In this document: one piece after another, positions 41,261-51,313 of the stretch
Layout of the letters: each line of letters opens with the position of its first letter
Position numbering within the stretch: the first letter of the stretch is position 1
Assembly (NCBI GenBank): GCA_946184295.1
Contig: CAMHEZ010000004.1
Location: 1-64,000, forward strand
Reading direction: 5' to 3'
DNA length: 64,000 nucleotides
From: an uncultured Clostridia bacterium
GTDB taxonomy: Bacteria; Bacillota; Clostridia; Oscillospirales; Acutalibacteraceae
Program-made: the position numbers and the translations under genes
Notes under the pieces: model-generated
Seen by the model: the letters and a program-made list of their open reading frames with translations, nothing else
Told to the model about the DNA's origin: nothing
Databases searched by the model: none

Positions 41261-41821
41261 ATGAACCATATAGGAACACAGACCATCGAGACGGAACGAT
41301 TGATATTGAGAAGATTGCGTCCGGAGGACGCGCAGGCGATGTTTGACAACTGGGCGAGCGACGACGAGGTGACCAAATTTATGACGTGGCCGACCTATCG
41401 CGATGTGGAAGGCGTGCGGCAGTATATTGCCTATGTGTGCAATAACTATCTAAACAATCATTTTTACGATTGGGTCATTGAACTGAAAGCCATTGGACAG
41501 CCCATCGGCAGTATCGGCGCGGTGAACATGGACGAGCGCATCGGCTGGGTGGAGGTCGGTTACTGCATGGGGAAAAAATGGTGGCACCAAGGCATCATGA
41601 CCGAAGCATTTGGCGCGGTGATTGCGTTTCTGTTTGAGCAGGTCGGCATGAACCGCGTAGAAGCCCGTCACGACCCCCGCAACCCGCATTCGGGCGGCGT
41701 GATGCGCAAGTGCGGCCTGCAATATGAGGGCACGCTGCGGCAGCGAGGTCTGAACAATCAGGGCATCGGCGATGTGGCGTATTACGGGATTTTGCGGGAG
41801 GAATATTTTGCGGGGAAGTGA
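41261..41821 (+). CDS. GNAT family N-acetyltransferase (RimJ-like)
   Basis: TERLILRRLRPEDAQAMFDNWASDDEVTKFMTW...NPHSGGVMRKCGLQYEGTLRQ. Confidence 0.93.
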   Translation: MNHIGTQTIETERLILRRLRPEDAQAMFDNWASDDEVTKFMTWPTYRDVEGVRQYIAYVCNNYLNNHFYDWVIELKAIGQPIGSIGAVNMDERIGWVEVGYCMGKKWWHQGIMTEAFGAVIAFLFEQVGMNRVEARHDPRNPHSGGVMRKCGLQYEGTLRQRGLNNQGIGDVAYYGILREEYFAGK

Positions 41822-41825
41822 GGTT

Positions 41826-41976
41826 TGTATGCCCGGGGTGCATCGGGAATCCAAGCGCGTGGTGCCAGGCAAGCTGAGCTTGCCTGATGGGGCGCTGCCC
41901 CATTCCCCGCTGGTGGCGCTGCCCCCAGGCCCCTGCCAGGAGGTCCAGCCCCCCTGGACTCCCACGCTTCGCTAAT
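41826..41976 (-). repeat. Dispersed modular hairpin repeat, copy E
   Basis: Reverse complement: gcgaagcgtgggagtccaggggggctggacctcctggc...tgggggcagcgccacca...tggggcagcgcccca...ggcaagctcagcttgcc. Confidence 0.85.
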
Positions 41977-42018
41977 TGTGCTTTTCTTTGGCGCGTTTCA
42001 TTTTTTTACACTTTTTCA

Positions 42019-42047
42019 TTGACAAAACCGCCTGTTTGCTGTAAATT
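42019..42047 (+). promoter_or_regulatory. Promoter of leuS (TTGACA-17-TAAATT)
   Basis: -35 at 42019-42024, -10 at 42042-42047. Confidence 0.7.
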
Positions 42048-42090
42048 ATTAGTACTACCGTTATTTTCTTTAAAAGAAGGATTGAAACCT

Positions 42091-44496
42091 ATGAAATACG
42101 ATTTTCAGGCCATTGAGAAAAAATGGCAGCAGAGATGGGAGGATGCCGATTGTTTCCACGCGGAAATCGACCACTCCAAGCCCAAGTTTTACGCGCTGGT
42201 AGAATTTCCCTATCCGTCGGGCGCGGGTCTGCACGTCGGACACCCCCGCTCTTATACGGCACTGGACATTGTCGCCAGAAAGCGCCGTCTGGAAGGCTAC
42301 AACGTACTCTATCCGATGGGCTGGGATGCGTTCGGTCTGCCGACTGAGAACTTCGCCATCAAGAACCACATTCACCCCGCCATCGTCACCAAGAAGAATG
42401 TGGACCGTTTCCGCAGCCAGCTCAAGAGCCTCGGTCTGTCCTTTGACTGGAAGCGTGAAGTGAACACCACCGACCCGTCCTACTACAAGTGGACACAGTG
42501 GATTTTCCTCCAGCTCTTCAAGAAGGGGCTGGCTTACAAGAAGGAAATGTCGGTCAACTGGTGTACCGGCTGTAAGTGCGTGCTGGCCAATGAAGAGGTT
42601 GTTGGCGGCGTGTGTGAACGCTGCGGCAGCGAGGTTGTCCACAAGGTCAAGAGCCAGTGGATGCTCGCGATTACCAAGTATGCTCAGCGCCTGATTGACG
42701 ACATTGACGAGCTGGACTACATTGACCGCGTCAAGGTGCAGCAGAAAAACTGGATTGGCCGTTCGACCGGCGCCGAGGTGGATTTCACCACGACGCTCGG
42801 CGATACTCTCACCGTCTATACTACCCGTTGCGATACCCTCTTTGGCGCGACCTACATGGTCATTTCGCCCGAACACCCGCTGATTGAGAAATGGGCTGAC
42901 AAGCTTGCCAACATCGACGAGGTACGCGCCTATCAGCTCGCCGCCTCCAAGAAGTCCGACTTTGAGCGCACCGAAGTGGCCAAGGAGAAAACCGGCGTCA
43001 AGCTCAACGGCGTGAAAGCCGTCAACCCGGTCAACAATACCGAGATTCCGATTTTCATTTCCGACTATGTACTGGTGTCCTACGGTACCGGTGCGATCAT
43101 GGCGGTGCCCGCTCATGATACCCGCGACTGGGAATTTGCCAAGAAATTCGATCTGCCGATTATCGAGGTTGTCAAGGGCGGCGAAGACGTGCAGAAGGAA
43201 GCCTTTACCGACTGCGCCACCGGCATTCTCACCAACTCCGGTTTCCTCGACGGTCTGAGCGTGGAGGACGCAAAGGAAAAGATGATTGCCTTCCTCACGG
43301 AGAAGGGCATCGGTCATGCCAAGGTCAATTACAAGCTGCGCGACTGGGTCTTCTCCCGCCAGAGATATTGGGGTGAACCCATTCCGATCGTGCATTGTGA
43401 GAAGTGTGGCCCCGTCGCGCTCCCCGAAGATCAGCTCCCGCTGCTCCTGCCCGATGTGGAATCCTATGAGCCGACCGACAACGGCGAATCCCCGCTGGCT
43501 GCAATGACCGACTGGGTCAACACCACCTGTCCCTGCTGCGGCGGCCCTGCCAAGCGCGAAACCGACACCATGCCCCAGTGGGCCGGTTCGTCTTGGTACT
43601 TCCTGCGCTACACCGACCCGCACAATGACAAGGAACTCGCTTCCAAGGAAGCGCTCGAATACTGGACGCCGGTTGACTGGTACAACGGCGGTATGGAACA
43701 CACCACGCTGCATCTGCTCTACAGCCGCTTCTGGCATAAGTTCCTCTATGATATCGGCGCGGTGCCCACCAAGGAGCCTTACGCCAAGAGAACCAGCCAC
43801 GGCATGATTCTCGGCGAAGGCAACGTCAAGATGAGCAAGTCGCTCGGCAATGTCATCAACCCCGATGAAATCGTCGAGACCTACGGCGCGGATACGATGC
43901 GTCTGTACGAGATGTTCATGGGCGATTTTGAGAAGGCCGCTCCGTGGTCTTCCAGCTCCATCAAGGGCTGCAAGCGCTTCCTCGACAGAACCTTCAACCT
44001 CCAGGAGAAGGTGATCGACGGCGGTATTCGCCCCGCATTTGAGGGCACTGTCCACAAGACCATCAAGAAGGTCACGGAGGACATCGAAACCCTGAAATTC
44101 AACACCGCCATCGCCCAGCTCATGACATGGCTCAACGATATTGAGAAGTGCGGCTCCATCACCAAGGAAGAGTACAAAATCTTCCTCATGCTGCTCGATC
44201 CGTTTGCGCCCCACATCTGCGAGGAAATCTGGGAAGCGCAGGGCTTTGGCGATATGATCGTCTATCAGCCGTGGCCAAAGTACGACGAAGCCAAGTGCGT
44301 GGACGAAACGGTCGAAATCGCCGTGCAGATTACCGGCAAGGTGCGCGCGCGTATTCATATCCCCGCCAACGCCACGCAGGAACAGGCCATTGCCGCTGCC
44401 AAGGCGGACGCGACGATTGCTTCCCTGCTCGACGGGAAAAATATCGTGAAAGAAATCTATGTTCCCGGCAGACTGGTCAATATTGTGGCGAAATAA
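42091..44496 (+). CDS. leuS: Leucyl-tRNA synthetase
   Basis: [21 protein letters not shown] (HIGH), [13 protein letters not shown] (KMSKS). Confidence 0.97.
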   Translation: MKYDFQAIEKKWQQRWEDADCFHAEIDHSKPKFYALVEFPYPSGAGLHVGHPRSYTALDIVARKRRLEGYNVLYPMGWDAFGLPTENFAIKNHIHPAIVTKKNVDRFRSQLKSLGLSFDWKREVNTTDPSYYKWTQWIFLQLFKKGLAYKKEMSVNWCTGCKCVLANEEVVGGVCERCGSEVVHKVKSQWMLAITKYAQRLIDDIDELDYIDRVKVQQKNWIGRSTGAEVDFTTTLGDTLTVYTTRCDTLFGATYMVISPEHPLIEKWADKLANIDEVRAYQLAASKKSDFERTEVAKEKTGVKLNGVKAVNPVNNTEIPIFISDYVLVSYGTGAIMAVPAHDTRDWEFAKKFDLPIIEVVKGGEDVQKEAFTDCATGILTNSGFLDGLSVEDAKEKMIAFLTEKGIGHAKVNYKLRDWVFSRQRYWGEPIPIVHCEKCGPVALPEDQLPLLLPDVESYEPTDNGESPLAAMTDWVNTTCPCCGGPAKRETDTMPQWAGSSWYFLRYTDPHNDKELASKEALEYWTPVDWYNGGMEHTTLHLLYSRFWHKFLYDIGAVPTKEPYAKRTSHGMILGEGNVKMSKSLGNVINPDEIVETYGADTMRLYEMFMGDFEKAAPWSSSSIKGCKRFLDRTFNLQEKVIDGGIRPAFEGTVHKTIKKVTEDIETLKFNTAIAQLMTWLNDIEKCGSITKEEYKIFLMLLDPFAPHICEEIWEAQGFGDMIVYQPWPKYDEAKCVDETVEIAVQITGKVRARIHIPANATQEQAIAAAKADATIASLLDGKNIVKEIYVPGRLVNIVAK

Positions 44497-44572
44497 TCGG
44501 GTAATAACACGGTATTTTTGCCAATATTGCAAAAAATATACGCTGATTTTTGGATTTTTTTCATTCAAACTC

Positions 44573-44601
44573 TTGACAAGCCGCCTTTCGTGTGGTATAT
44601 T
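44573..44601 (+). promoter_or_regulatory. Promoter of rpsU (TTGACA-17-TATATT)
   Basis: -35 at 44573-44578, -10 at 44596-44601. Confidence 0.75.
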
Positions 44602-44656
44602 TATATGGAATCACGATACAGTGGTTCCGTGACTGTGCGGAAGGAGGGGAAGTTGA

Positions 44657-44836
44657 ATGTCATCAGAAATCAAAGTAAGAGACAAGGAGTCTCTTGACAG
44701 CGCACTCAGACGCTTTAAGAAGTCTTGCGCTCGCTCGGGTATTATTCAGGAAGTCCGCAAGAGAGAAGCTTATGAGAAGCCCTCTGTACGCCGCAAGAAG
44801 AAGTCCGAAGCTGCCAGAAAGCGCAAGTATAAGTAA
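44657..44836 (+). CDS. rpsU: 30S ribosomal protein S21 (59 aa, absent from supplied ORF track)
   Basis: [62 protein letters not shown] aaggagggg. Confidence 0.97.
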   Translation: MSSEIKVRDKESLDSALRRFKKSCARSGIIQEVRKREAYEKPSVRRKKKSEAARKRKYK

Positions 44837-44890
44837 TTTTGCTTGCGAGCTTTCAGGATATCGGATTTTCATTGCCGATTCTGAACATCA

Positions 44891-44931
44891 GGCGCAGGTA
44901 TGCTGAACGATTCGGCGTGCCTGCGCTTTTT
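44891..44931 (+). terminator. Terminator after rpsU
   Basis: GCGCAGG-ATGC...GCGTGCCTGCGC then TTTTT. Confidence 0.7.
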
Positions 44932-44965
44932 GTGTTGACAAAAAACGATGATATGGAGGGCGGCT

Positions 44966-45454
44966 ATGGCTTTATTCAAACCCAAAGAGCGCATCGACAA
45001 GATGATTGACCTCACGTCCGCGCATTTGCAAAGCATTGGCGTCAATACGCTGTTGCTCGACATTGACAATACGATGACGACCCATAATAATCCAGAACCC
45101 GCCGATGGCGTTGTCGAGTGGATTAACCGTATGAAGGCAGCAGGCGTGAAAATGATGGTGGTTTCCAACAACAACGGCGAACGGGTGCGCAAATTCAGCG
45201 AACTGCTGGGGCTGGAATTTGAAGGAAGCGCCAAGAAGCCGCTGCCGGTAGGGTTTCGCCGCGCTTGTCGGCGGCTGGGCGTGAAGCCGAAGCAGACCGC
45301 CGTGATCGGCGACCAGCTCTTTACCGACATGATGGGCGGCAATCTGCTGGGCGCGTATACGATTCTGACAGTGCCGTATCTGCTTGAATCCAGCGCGCCG
45401 TTTTGCTTCAAGCGGGCATTGGAGCGCGTGGTCATGACATTTTGGAGAGATTAG
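44966..45454 (+). CDS. YqeG family HAD IIIA-type phosphatase
   Basis: LLLDIDNTMTTHNNPEPADGVVEWINRMKAAGVKMMVVSNN...AVIGDQLFTDMMGGN. Confidence 0.93.
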   Translation: MALFKPKERIDKMIDLTSAHLQSIGVNTLLLDIDNTMTTHNNPEPADGVVEWINRMKAAGVKMMVVSNNNGERVRKFSELLGLEFEGSAKKPLPVGFRRACRRLGVKPKQTAVIGDQLFTDMMGGNLLGAYTILTVPYLLESSAPFCFKRALERVVMTFWRD

Positions 45455-45470
45455 AGGAGGCGTTGCCATC

Positions 45471-46313
45471 ATGGGGCAAGCAAGATTTGGCCCGGCGGGG
45501 AGCTGTGAACGCTCTGTCGCGGAGAAAATCAAATCCACCGAAAAGTTGATTGCATGGATTGCGGCCAATGGACTGACCGCTTTTGAATACCAGTGCGGAC
45601 GCGGCGTGATGGTCAAGGAACCCAAGGCGCGGCTTTTTAAAGAAAAAGCGGACGCTTGCGGCGTCAAACTGTCGATTCACGCGCCGTATTTTATTTCACT
45701 GGCCTCAGTGGAAGAAGAGAAGCGGCTCAATTCCATTCAATACATTTTCCAGAGCGCGCAGGCCGCCGATTGGATGGGCGCGGACAGAATTGTGGTTCAC
45801 CCCGGCGGACTGGGCAAGAAATCCCGCGCTGACGCGACCGCGATGGCCAAGGAAACGCTGGCGCAGGCGCAGGCCTATCTCGATGACAACGGGCTGGGAC
45901 ATATTCATATCTGCCCGGAGGTCATGGGCAAAATCAATCAGCTCGGCGACCTGTCGGAAGTGCTGGACTTCTGCACGCTGGACGAGAGAATCATTCCTTG
46001 TGTGGATTTCGGACATCTCAACAGCCGTTTGCAGGGCCATATGAGTTATGCCGCTGCGCTTGACGAGATCGAAAATACGCTCGGTATCGACCGACTGCGT
46101 CATATGCACATTCATTTCAGTAAAATCGAGTACACCACAGGCGGCGAGAAGCGTCACCTGACCTTTGCCGATGACATCTACGGCCCGGATTTTGAACCGC
46201 TGATGGAGGAATTTGTCAAGCGTGACATGTCACCGACCGTCATTTGCGAATCGGCCGGCACACAGACCGACGACGCGGCGACTATGAAAGCCTATTACGA
46301 CGCACTGCGATAA
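45471..46313 (+). CDS. nfo: Deoxyribonuclease IV (AP endonuclease family 2)
   Basis: FGPAGSCERSVAEKIKSTEKLIAWIAANGL...ICPEVMGKINQLGDLSEVLDFC...PCVDFGHLNSR. Confidence 0.85.
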   Translation: MGQARFGPAGSCERSVAEKIKSTEKLIAWIAANGLTAFEYQCGRGVMVKEPKARLFKEKADACGVKLSIHAPYFISLASVEEEKRLNSIQYIFQSAQAADWMGADRIVVHPGGLGKKSRADATAMAKETLAQAQAYLDDNGLGHIHICPEVMGKINQLGDLSEVLDFCTLDERIIPCVDFGHLNSRLQGHMSYAAALDEIENTLGIDRLRHMHIHFSKIEYTTGGEKRHLTFADDIYGPDFEPLMEEFVKRDMSPTVICESAGTQTDDAATMKAYYDALR

Positions 46314-46473
46314 ACAGAGCGGAGCAACAATGGGAGTGCAGGGGGACTGGTCCTCCTGCCGAGGTCAAGGGCGAGCAGCCCTTGCGGGAGTGTGAGGGCT
46401 GGCCCTCACAGGTCGGCGAAGCTGACCGCAGCAAAACGCGCCAAGATAACTGACAAGGTTGGGCGAATACAGA
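46314..46473 (+). repeat. Dispersed modular hairpin repeat, copy F
   Basis: acaatgggagtgcagGGGGACTGGTCCTCCTGCC...aagggcgagcagccctt...gtgagggctggccctcac...acgcgccaagataac...GGGCGAATACAGA. Confidence 0.85.
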
Positions 46474-46490
46474 AAGAAGTGAAAATCACA

Positions 46491-47540
46491 ATGGCAAAAC
46501 GCAAAACTCTCCCGAAAAATTTTTCCGAAATCGTCCAAACCGGCGACGTTGACAAAATCAAAGCCGCTCTCAGTAAATGTGAGCCGAATGCCTACAGCAA
46601 CGATTACTATAAAAGTGTCGGATTGATGGACAACAATCTTCCGGACGAAGTTACCCAATGGCTTGTAACCGAATACGGCGCAGACATCAATTATGCCGGC
46701 GCTTACGGCCATACCGCGCTGAGTGAGGCGGCACAGCACAAGCCCGAGCGAATCGAACTGCTGTTGTCGCTGGGATCGGATATCAATTTCCAAAAAGAAA
46801 ATTCGCCCACGGCCCTGATTTACGCGGCGATGTATTACCGCATCGAGGGCGTGAAAAAGCTGTTAGAGAATGGGGCAGATGTACAGCTGACAAGCGGCTA
46901 TTCGCATTACAACGCCCTGGAGGAAGCGCTGTCCCGCTGCGGCAACGCCAATATTCCCGATATGGTCGAAGTCGCGAAGGTGCTGCTCGCCGCGGGAATT
47001 GCAATCACCCCGTCCATGCGGGAGAAGGTTACACGAATCGGTACGAATTTTGAATTTTACCGCGACAGCTTCAACCCCGAATACCTCGACGAAACCGATG
47101 CGGCTTTACAGGAATTGTACCAAATTTTCGATGTGCCGCCCGTGCCGCGCCTGCAAAAGTACGTCGGCAGCGCGCCGATCAGCGTGAAAGGCGAGACGTG
47201 GACAGAGCAGTACAATGAATTGTGGGATATGCTCGTTCCGGGAACGGGGGCAGCCAAATTCGTGCAGGGCGAGGTCATTCGGATTGTGGGCAGGCTGCGG
47301 CATGAAATTCTGGATAACGGCGGCATGAACTGGGACGCGGATTTCCGCGCCATGCGTAATCACCTTGCAGTGCTGATGGCGGACGGCAAGGCGGCCGACG
47401 AGACGACTCTCAGGAAAATCAAAAGCGTGTCGCCGCGCGTTGACGAAAACATTTTGGACGAAATCACCGAAGCCGCTGTGAAGTGGATTCTTGATAATCC
47501 CGATCCGATGGAACTTGGCGAGGTTCCCTACAACCGATAG
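46491..47540 (+). CDS. Ankyrin-repeat protein
   Basis: YGHTALSEAAQHKPERIELLLSLGSDINFQ...PTALIYAAMYYRIEGVKKLLENGADV. Confidence 0.85.
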   Translation: MAKRKTLPKNFSEIVQTGDVDKIKAALSKCEPNAYSNDYYKSVGLMDNNLPDEVTQWLVTEYGADINYAGAYGHTALSEAAQHKPERIELLLSLGSDINFQKENSPTALIYAAMYYRIEGVKKLLENGADVQLTSGYSHYNALEEALSRCGNANIPDMVEVAKVLLAAGIAITPSMREKVTRIGTNFEFYRDSFNPEYLDETDAALQELYQIFDVPPVPRLQKYVGSAPISVKGETWTEQYNELWDMLVPGTGAAKFVQGEVIRIVGRLRHEILDNGGMNWDADFRAMRNHLAVLMADGKAADETTLRKIKSVSPRVDENILDEITEAAVKWILDNPDPMELGEVPYNR

Positions 47541-47574
47541 TGATAAATTTGCATAAAGGAAGCTATACATAACG

Positions 47575-48012
47575 ATGAAGAAGATTTTGATTATCAACGG
47601 TCCCAACCTCAATATGGTGGGGGTGCGTGAACCCGGCGTTTACGGTACCGAGACACTGGAAACCATCTGTGAGCGGGTAAAGGAATACGCGCAGTCGCTC
47701 GGGCTGGAGGCGGATTTTATCCAGAGCAACCACGAAGGCGTGATTCTCGATAAAATCCACACGGCAAAAGGTACTTATGCCGGCGTGGTCATCAACGCGG
47801 GCGCGTGGACACATTATAGCTATGCCCTGCGTGATGCGATTGCTGCCGTCAAGCCGCTGCCATTTGTGGAAGTGCATATGTCCAATATTCACGCGCGGGA
47901 AGAATTTCGCCATCATTCGGTGATTTCGCCCGTATGTGTCGGACAAATCTGCGGCTTCGGCTCGAACAGTTATATTTTGGGCGTGCAGGCGCTGGCTTCA
48001 CTGATCGGCTAA
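47575..48012 (+). CDS. aroQ: Type II 3-dehydroquinate dehydratase
   Basis: [54 protein letters not shown]. Confidence 0.97.
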   Translation: MKKILIINGPNLNMVGVREPGVYGTETLETICERVKEYAQSLGLEADFIQSNHEGVILDKIHTAKGTYAGVVINAGAWTHYSYALRDAIAAVKPLPFVEVHMSNIHAREEFRHHSVISPVCVGQICGFGSNSYILGVQALASLIG

Positions 48013-48046
48013 CCGCATATTATATTTAGAAAGAGGCTTTTTGCTT

Positions 48047-49135
48047 ATGGCTAACAAATTTCAACAGAGAACGGCCGCGTTACTGGAACTGATTCCGTCA
48101 GAGTACGACGGCGCATTGATTACGTCTCAGATCAACGGGCGCTATTTTACCGGCTTCAACTGCGACAACGGCTTTTTCGTGGTCACGAGAAACGGCTGTG
48201 TCTACATTACCGATTCCCGTTACACCGAGGCCGCGCAGAATGCGATTGACTGGTGCGAGGTGACGGAGTACGCCATCGGTAAGTTTAAGGAATGCGGCGG
48301 CGCTGTGATTGACAAGCTGGGCGCCAAGACCCTTTTGGTGGAGTCAAGCCGCATGACGCTGACGCAGTTCGCAGAACTCTCCGACATCTTCGCGCCCGCT
48401 GTGCTCACCGCCGAAGGCGGTCTGGACAGTTTGATTGAATCCCTGCGCGTTCACAAGGACGAAGAGGAAATCCGCTATATGAAAGCGGCACAGGCCATTG
48501 CCGAGAAGACCTTGCAGCACGTTTACACGCTGGTGCGCGAGGGCGTGACGGAGGCGGAGCTGGCGTTTGAATTTGAGTTCTATGCCCGTCGTCTGGGGGC
48601 GGAGAAGCTCGCGTTTGACTCCATTGTCGCTTCGGGTGAAAACGGTTCCATGCCGCACGCGGTTCCCGGACAGCGCCGCATCCGCAAGGGCGATCTCATC
48701 ACCTTCGACGTGGGCTGCGTCGTGGGCGGCTACCATTCGGATATGACCCGCACCGTGGCCTACGGTCCGGTCAGCGACGAGCAGCGCCATATTTATGATG
48801 TCGTGCTGCAAGCCCAGCAGACCGCCATGGATTATCTGGTGGCGGGCGGCGACGATCTCGCAGAATGCGACGCGGCGGCGCGCGATGTCATCAAGGCGGC
48901 GGGTTACGGTCAATACTTCGGGCATTCCACCGGCCACGGCGTAGGGCTGGAAATCCATGAGTTCCCCGCCGTATCCTATAAGGGCGGCAAGATTCCCGTC
49001 GGTGCGGTGATTACCGTGGAGCCGGGTATCTACATTCCGGGCAAGTACGGTGTGAGAATTGAAAACATGATGTATAAAACAGAGGACAGCGCGATTCATC
49101 TGACCGATATGGACAGGGCGTTTTTGCAACTGTGA
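48047..49135 (+). CDS. M24 family Xaa-Pro aminopeptidase
   Basis: KGDLITFDVGCVVGGYHSDMTRTVAYG, GHSTGHGVGLEIHEFP, ITVEPGIYIPGKYGVRIENM. Confidence 0.95.
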   Translation: MANKFQQRTAALLELIPSEYDGALITSQINGRYFTGFNCDNGFFVVTRNGCVYITDSRYTEAAQNAIDWCEVTEYAIGKFKECGGAVIDKLGAKTLLVESSRMTLTQFAELSDIFAPAVLTAEGGLDSLIESLRVHKDEEEIRYMKAAQAIAEKTLQHVYTLVREGVTEAELAFEFEFYARRLGAEKLAFDSIVASGENGSMPHAVPGQRRIRKGDLITFDVGCVVGGYHSDMTRTVAYGPVSDEQRHIYDVVLQAQQTAMDYLVAGGDDLAECDAAARDVIKAAGYGQYFGHSTGHGVGLEIHEFPAVSYKGGKIPVGAVITVEPGIYIPGKYGVRIENMMYKTEDSAIHLTDMDRAFLQL

Positions 49136-49210
49136 TATTCTTTTAACACACAATCATACGCATTTGCTCAAAAAACTAACAAAAAAATTTAAAAAATATA
49201 TAAAAATGAC

Positions 49211-49239
49211 TTGCAATTATGATGTTTTTGTATTATAAT
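49211..49239 (+). promoter_or_regulatory. Promoter of efp (TTGCAA-17-TATAAT)
   Basis: -35 at 49211-49216, -10 at 49234-49239. Confidence 0.75.
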
Positions 49240-49276
49240 ACTAAGCGGTAAGTTATTTCATGGAGGTTAAAACTAA

Positions 49277-49834
49277 ATGATAGTAGCAGGAGATTTCAGA
49301 AACGGCGTTACGTTTGAGATGGATGGAGCCGTTTATTCTATTATCGAGTTTCAGCATGTCAAACCCGGCAAGGGTGCCGCATTCGTTCGCACGAAGCTGC
49401 GCAATGTGATTACCGGTGCCGTGACCGAAACCACGTTCAATCCGTCGGCCAAGTTCCCCACCGCTTATGTCGAGCGCAAGGATATGCAGTATCTTTACGA
49501 GGACGGCGGCTTGTATTACTTTATGGATCCCGAGACCTATGAGCAGCTCCCCATCAACGAGAGCACACTCGGCGACAGTTTCAAGTTCGTGACCGAAAAC
49601 ATGACCTGCAAGGTGCTTTCCTACAAGGGCAATGTCTTTGGCGTCGAGCCTCCCAACTTTGTCGAACTCAAGGTTACCAAGACCGATCCCGGCTTCAAGG
49701 GCGATACCGCGACCAACGCCACCAAGCCCGCAACGCTCGAGACCGGCGCGGAAATCAAGGTGCCGCTCTTTATCGAGGAAGGCGACATGATCCGTATTGA
49801 TACAAGAACGGGTCTTTATATGGAACGTGCGTAA
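49277..49834 (+). CDS. efp: Elongation factor P
   Basis: [44 protein letters not shown]. Confidence 0.97.
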   Translation: MIVAGDFRNGVTFEMDGAVYSIIEFQHVKPGKGAAFVRTKLRNVITGAVTETTFNPSAKFPTAYVERKDMQYLYEDGGLYYFMDPETYEQLPINESTLGDSFKFVTENMTCKVLSYKGNVFGVEPPNFVELKVTKTDPGFKGDTATNATKPATLETGAEIKVPLFIEEGDMIRIDTRTGLYMERA

Positions 49835-49897
49835 TTAGGTGATTGGATATTACTAGCATTTGGTTTTGAAAAATATTGAACAGAGAGGGAAATTGCT

Positions 49898-50311
49898 ATG
49901 AATAAGTTGGAGAAGCTTGCTTATTTGAAGGGCTTGGTAGCCGGTTTGAATCTGAACGATGACAAAAAGGATACCAAGGTTATCAGAAATCTGATGGAGC
50001 TTTTGGAAGATATCGTGCTGGATATGGAAAATCTTGAAGATGGCTTCTATGAGTTCCAGCAGCAGCTGGACGAAGTAGATGAGGATCTCGGCGCGATTGA
50101 AAAGGATCTCTATGAGGTCGATGGCAATAAGCCTGCTCCCAGCAAGCAGCAGAAAAAGAAGAAGTCTAAGAAGACCAAGGACGAACTTTATTATGAAGTC
50201 ACTTGTCCGACCTGCGGCGATACCATCTGCCTTGATGAAGAGCTCATCAATGTCGGCGAGATGGAATGCCCCAATTGCGGCGAAAAGCTGGAATTTGACT
50301 TAGACAACTAA
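49898..50311 (+). CDS. Zinc-ribbon protein (CD1247 N-terminal-domain-like)
   Basis: MNKLEKLAYLKGLVAGLNL...C-terminal CPTCGDTICLDEELINVGEMECPNCG. Confidence 0.8.
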   Translation: MNKLEKLAYLKGLVAGLNLNDDKKDTKVIRNLMELLEDIVLDMENLEDGFYEFQQQLDEVDEDLGAIEKDLYEVDGNKPAPSKQQKKKKSKKTKDELYYEVTCPTCGDTICLDEELINVGEMECPNCGEKLEFDLDN

Positions 50312-50503
50312 TCGGTTTCCCGATCAATTGCACATGTGTTTATCTGCGGCAGACAGCGGATTTTTCGAGTTGGGTTGTTTGATGGCTTGAGGCGGAGTTC
50401 ACGGTTGTATCAGTGTGTGTGAACGTTTCTCCTCTGTTTGTTTTTTGCAAAACCAATTGTACTGTTTTATATATGAAAACCAAATATCGCTAAGTGAAAA
50501 AAA

Positions 50504-50542
50504 GAGGAGTTTGACAACAAGGGGTTGTCATGCTCCTTTTTT
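50504..50542 (+). terminator. Intrinsic terminator
   Basis: GAGGAGTTTGACAAC-AAGG-GGTTGTCATGCTCC then TTTTTT. Confidence 0.75.
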
Positions 50543-50639
50543 GATAAGTTCCTATCTTTTTATAAGGATAAATATTGTTTTATGAAAATAAATGATTGGC
50601 TGCATAACGAAAAGTGCGATGGATAGGAGGAATCAAAAA

Positions 50640-51074
50640 ATGAACGATGATGCAAAGAGCAGCATTTATGTGGCGGTCAAGGGGATTCTGATTGAGGACG
50701 GCAAGGCGCTGATCGTGCGACGCAGGGAAATCATGGAGGACGATGCGATCGGCTGGTGGGAATTTCCGGGCGGCACGATGGAATTTGGCGAGTCCACAGA
50801 GGAAACGCTGGTGCGGGAATACCGTGAGGAAACGGGACTGGATATTGTCCCCATGAAGCTGCTGTATGTCAACACCGTGCGCATGAATCCCGCTTATCAG
50901 ATTGTGGTGATTACCTATCTGTGCAGCAGAGCGGATAGGGGAGAGGTACGGCTTTCACCCGAGCATTCCGCTTATCAATGGGCCGACAGGGAAACGCTGG
51001 GGAACTATCTCGCGGCGGATATCCGGGCGTGTATTGACCGGTTTGCACTGTGGGATCTATTTGAGACGCGTTGA
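50640..51074 (+). CDS. NUDIX hydrolase
   Basis: GGTMEFGESTEETLVREYREETGL. Confidence 0.9.
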   Translation: MNDDAKSSIYVAVKGILIEDGKALIVRRREIMEDDAIGWWEFPGGTMEFGESTEETLVREYREETGLDIVPMKLLYVNTVRMNPAYQIVVITYLCSRADRGEVRLSPEHSAYQWADRETLGNYLAADIRACIDRFALWDLFETR

Positions 51075-51091
51075 GGGCTGAGGTGTGTGCG

Positions 51092-51262
51092 ATGAATATT
51101 TACATCATTTTACTGTTGGCGGTGATGGCGTTGTTGGCAGGCGTGTGCGGCGTGGCCACGCACTTTTTTCAGAATATGGGCAGTAATATCGGCAAGAATC
51201 ATATGCGTGAGCTGGGACTAGACGACAGCCAAGATGAAGAGGAAGATGATTTGAGACGATAG
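51092..51262 (+). CDS. Small single-TM protein (56 aa)
   Basis: MNIYIILLLAVMALLAGVCGVATHFFQNMGSNIG...EEEDDLRR. Confidence 0.55.
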   Translation: MNIYIILLLAVMALLAGVCGVATHFFQNMGSNIGKNHMRELGLDDSQDEEEDDLRR

Positions 51263-51313
51263 TGTTTTGGGAAAAGGAAAAAATATTGCTATAAAAAGGA
51301 AGATGATGAAACA

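Noticed and set aside
41990-42090. Possible T-box leader for leuS
   Set aside because: Only ~45 nt between the predicted -10 and the start codon; no T-box sequence or terminator/antiterminator seen.
42070-44568. 832-aa ORF antisense to leuS
   Set aside because: leuS is unambiguous on the + strand; long antisense ORFs here follow from GC-biased codon usage, and the antisense translation resembles no protein family.
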